64,000 bases of DNA from an uncultured Desulfovibrio sp. (GTDB taxonomy: Bacteria > Desulfobacterota > Desulfovibrionia > Desulfovibrionales > Desulfovibrionaceae). The stretch is from assembly GCA_900541395.1 (NCBI GenBank), contig UQJT01000003.1:1-64000 (forward strand). The letters run 5' to 3'. This document shows, in pieces, positions 61,543 through 64,000 of this stretch (positions are counted from its first letter, which is position 1; each line of letters starts with the position of its first letter). The notes under the pieces were generated by a model that had not been told where the DNA came from, made no database searches, and saw only the letters and a list, made by a program, of their open reading frames with translations. Both the position numbers and the translations under genes were made by a program.

Positions 61543-64000
61543 TCAGCGCGCGGCGGCGGCTCTGCCCGGCCGTTTCGCGCCCGGTTTGGCGGGCTGCTCC
61601 TTGACGGAGGAAGTCCGGCCTTTTTTCGCGGGCGCAGGGCGTTTGCAGGTGTCGTCGACTTCGGGAGTCAGGACCAGGGGCAACAGTTGGTCAATGCTGT
61701 CTACCGACTTGATGTCGATCTTACGCCGCAGATCGGCGGGGATGTCTTCCAGATCCTTGACGTTCTGACTCGGGATCACGGCATGTTCCAGACCGCGCGC
61801 CACAGCGCCCAGTATCTTCTCCTTGATGCCGCCCACGGGCAACACTCGACCGCGCAGAGTTATTTCTCCGGTCATACAGGTATCGTTGCGGGCCGGGCGA
61901 CAGGTCAACGCCGACACCAAAGCCGTAACCAGAGTCACCCCGGCGGAAGGTCCGTCTTTGGGCGTAGCGCCGGCGGGCACGTGAACATGGATATCCACCT
62001 TGTCCGTAAAATCCGGGTCAAGGCCCAGTTCCCCGGCGTGAGAACGAGCATAGCTCATGGCGGCCTGCGCGCTTTCCTTCATGACGTCGCCAAGTTGGCC
62101 GGTCAGGGTCAGGTGCCCCTTGCCCTTCATGGTGGTCACTTCCACATGCAGCACTTCGCCGCCGGCCTGAGTCCAGGCCAGGCCCAGGGCCACGCCGGGC
62201 ATAAGCGCGTTTTCGCGTTCCTCGTCCAGAAAGCGCGGTGCGCCCAGCAGCTTGGGCACCTGAGCGGCCGCCACCACAAAGGGGCCTTTTTCGCCCTCGG
62301 CTTTACGGCGGGCCAACTTTCGGCACACCGTCCCCAACTGTCGTTCCAGGTTACGCAAACCGGCTTCACGCGTATACTCACGCACGATTCGGGCGATGGC
62401 CCCGTCGCGCATCGTAATATCGCCGTCCTTGAGGCCGTTGGCTTCAAGCTGCCTCGGGATTAGGTATTTTTTGGCGATGGCCAGCTTTTCCTGTTCGGTG
62501 TAACCGGGCAGCGAGATGACCTCCATACGGTCCAGAAGCGCCGAGGGAATGGTATCCAGTTGATTGGCCGTACAAAGGAAGAGCACTTTGGACAGGTCAA
62601 ATTCCAGATTCAGGTAATGATCGCTGAAATGGGAATTTTGCTCGGGGTCCAGCACTTCCAGCAGGGCCGAAGACGGATCGCCCCGAAAATCGCTGCCCAG
62701 TTTGTCGATTTCATCGAGGACGATAACCGGGTTGCGCGTTCCCGCCTGCTTGACGGCCTGAATGATGCGGCCGGGCATGGCCCCGATGTAGGTGCGTCGA
62801 TGTCCGCGTATTTCCGCCTCATCCCGCATGCCGCCCAGCGAAATACGCTGGAACTTGCGCCCCATGGCCCGGGCGATGGAACGCCCCAGCGAGGTTTTGC
62901 CCACGCCCGGAGGGCCCACAAAGCACAGGATGGGGCCCTTGGAATCGGGGTTGAGTTTGCGCACGCTGAGATATTCGAGAATACGGTCTTTGACGCGACC
63001 GAGGCCAAAGTGATCCGCGTCCAGAATTTCCTTGGCTTTCACAATGTCCAGACGATCCCGCGACAATTTTTTCCAGGGCAGCTCCGCCAGCCAGTCAAGA
63101 TAGGTACGAATGACGGTGGCTTCGGCCGAATCGCCGTGCATGGAAGACAGACGGCGTAACTGTTTGTCCGCTTCTTTGCGGGCGTCGGAAGGCAGACCGG
63201 CCTTGTCCAAGGATTTGGTCAGTTCCTCCAATTCTTCTTCCTGATCCGCGTTGTCGCCCAATTCACGACGGATGGCCTTCATCTGCTCACGCAGAAAATA
63301 GTCCTTCTGGGCCTTGTCCATGCCCTCACGGGCCATATTCTGGATACGGGCCTGCATATCGGCCACTTCCACCTCGCGTGAAAGGTGGTCGTTGACCATC
63401 TGCAGGCGCTCCACCGGGTCCAGGCTTTCCAGCAGGGCCTGGGCGTCGGTTACGCGCAGGCGCATGTTGGCCGCAATAAGATCGGCCAGACGACCGGGGT
63501 CGTCCACGGCCATCAGCACCCCCATGATGTCGCCCGTGGGAATGCCGCGCAGATTCAAAATTTTTTCGCTCTGCTCGCGGGCCGAACGGATCAGAGCCTC
63601 CTGGCGCACATCGCGCGGACCGGCCTCTTTTTCCTGCAAAAGCTCCATGCGGGCCGCCAAAAACGGTTCGGTGGCGACAAAGCTTTTGATCTGCGCCCGC
63701 GCCAGTCCCTGAACCAGGATTTTCACTTGGCCGTCGGGCATCTTGAGCATACGCAGAATCATGACCACCGACCCCACTTCGTACAGATCGCCGGGGCCCG
63801 GATCATCCACTGAAGCGTCCTTCTGCGTGCATAAAAGCAGAAAACGATTGCTGCCGAGCGCCGTATCCACGGCCAAAATGGATTTTTCGCGGCCTTCGTA
63901 CAGCGGGACAATCATAGAATTGAACACCACGCTGTCCCGAAGCGGCACAACCGGCAAAGTGGACGGAATTTCGGCCAAAATCTGTTGCGTGTTGTCCGCG
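61543..64000 (-). CDS. lon: ATP-dependent protease Lon (5' end outside window)
   Basis: Lon is a cytosolic AAA+ serine protease degrading misfolded and regulatory proteins. The visible part (about 818 residues) has the N-terminal substrate-binding domain starting at LPVVPLRDSVVFN, the ATPase with GPPGVGKTSLG and VIVLDEIDKLG, and the protease domain with the catalytic serine in PKDGPSAGVTLV and lysine in GGIKEKILGA. The C-terminus is a Lys/Arg/Ala-rich tail of about 35 residues. The frame stays open to the right edge: the first Met-like position inside the window is a TTG, and reading continues upstream with ADNTQQILAEIPS, so the true start lies beyond 64000. Confidence 0.96.
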   Translation of the reverse strand, partial: ADNTQQILAEIPSTLPVVPLRDSVVFNSMIVPLYEGREKSILAVDTALGSNRFLLLCTQKDASVDDPGPGDLYEVGSVVMILRMLKMPDGQVKILVQGLARAQIKSFVATEPFLAARMELLQEKEAGPRDVRQEALIRSAREQSEKILNLRGIPTGDIMGVLMAVDDPGRLADLIAANMRLRVTDAQALLESLDPVERLQMVNDHLSREVEVADMQARIQNMAREGMDKAQKDYFLREQMKAIRRELGDNADQEEELEELTKSLDKAGLPSDARKEADKQLRRLSSMHGDSAEATVIRTYLDWLAELPWKKLSRDRLDIVKAKEILDADHFGLGRVKDRILEYLSVRKLNPDSKGPILCFVGPPGVGKTSLGRSIARAMGRKFQRISLGGMRDEAEIRGHRRTYIGAMPGRIIQAVKQAGTRNPVIVLDEIDKLGSDFRGDPSSALLEVLDPEQNSHFSDHYLNLEFDLSKVLFLCTANQLDTIPSALLDRMEVISLPGYTEQEKLAIAKKYLIPRQLEANGLKDGDITMRDGAIARIVREYTREAGLRNLERQLGTVCRKLARRKAEGEKGPFVVAAAQVPKLLGAPRFLDEERENALMPGVALGLAWTQAGGEVLHVEVTTMKGKGHLTLTGQLGDVMKESAQAAMSYARSHAGELGLDPDFTDKVDIHVHVPAGATPKDGPSAGVTLVTALVSALTCRPARNDTCMTGEITLRGRVLPVGGIKEKILGAVARGLEHAVIPSQNVKDLEDIPADLRRKIDIKSVDSIDQLLPLVLTPEVDDTCKRPAPAKKGRTSSVKEQPAKPGAKRPGRAAAAR

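Overview
The window is GC-rich chromosomal DNA from a delta-type sulfate reducer of the family Desulfovibrionaceae. This is inferred from gene content and order: a DvLip16-type NlpC/P60 lipoprotein, a yicC-remA-gmk-pyrF operon, the sirC-ccsA/hemX-hemA siroheme/haem cluster, a two-gene SufC/SufB-like Fe-S system, DapL-type lysine synthesis and a type III glutamine synthetase. Apart from one small intergenic repeat it is mostly core genome. I saw no insertion sequence, prophage, CRISPR array or rRNA operon.

Layout. 0-5.6 kb: Fe-S assembly (SufC plus SufB/D-like), rlmH, tsaC, a Nudix hydrolase, a hypothetical gene and a membrane metallophosphoesterase. 5.7-10.1 kb: ettA, greA, recJ. 10.1-20.3 kb: a long leftward block in two operon-like groups (yicC-remA-gmk-pyrF-TPR, and aroK-aroC-recD2-NlpC/P60-mtaB, tightly overlapped). 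20.5-23.2 kb: alaC-type aminotransferase and homoserine dehydrogenase. 23.2-28.5 kb: DUF805 protein, a MITE-like repeat, cardiolipin synthase, ferredoxin-nitroreductase fusion, DegP protease, FmdB zinc ribbon. 28.7-35.2 kb: DUF4390 protein and an NtrY-like kinase converging on tilS and two glycosyltransferases. 35.3-38.2 kb: sirC-ccsA/hemX-hemA. 38.4-40.7 kb: an acidic hypothetical and dsbD. 40.8 kb: tRNA-Lys(CTT), then a low-GC pocket with a tiny zinc-ribbon gene.

41.5-52.9 kb is the most interesting block: a NifA-like sigma-54 activator, then a 313-base control region carrying three CWAC-N6-GTAG boxes and a consensus-spaced -24/-12 promoter, then glnN (GS type III), a GltB-type glutamate synthase without a small subunit, dapF and dapL. 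This is read as a nitrogen-controlled ammonium-to-glutamate-to-lysine/cell-wall module. 52.9-64 kb: AI-2E/PerM transporter, an HHH protein, pirin, MarC, an isolated hypC, a mlaE-F-D-C-A phospholipid transport operon with its own sigma-70 promoter, gpt, and lon, which runs off the right edge.

Several genes share themes. tsaC (t6A synthesis) and mtaB (ms2t6A), tilS and rlmH serve tRNA and ribosome modification. aroK/aroC, alaC, hom, dapF and dapL serve amino-acid synthesis. DegP, NlpC/P60, DsbD, Mla, Cls and MarC serve the envelope. All functions are inferred from sequence motifs and neighbourhood; no database search was possible.
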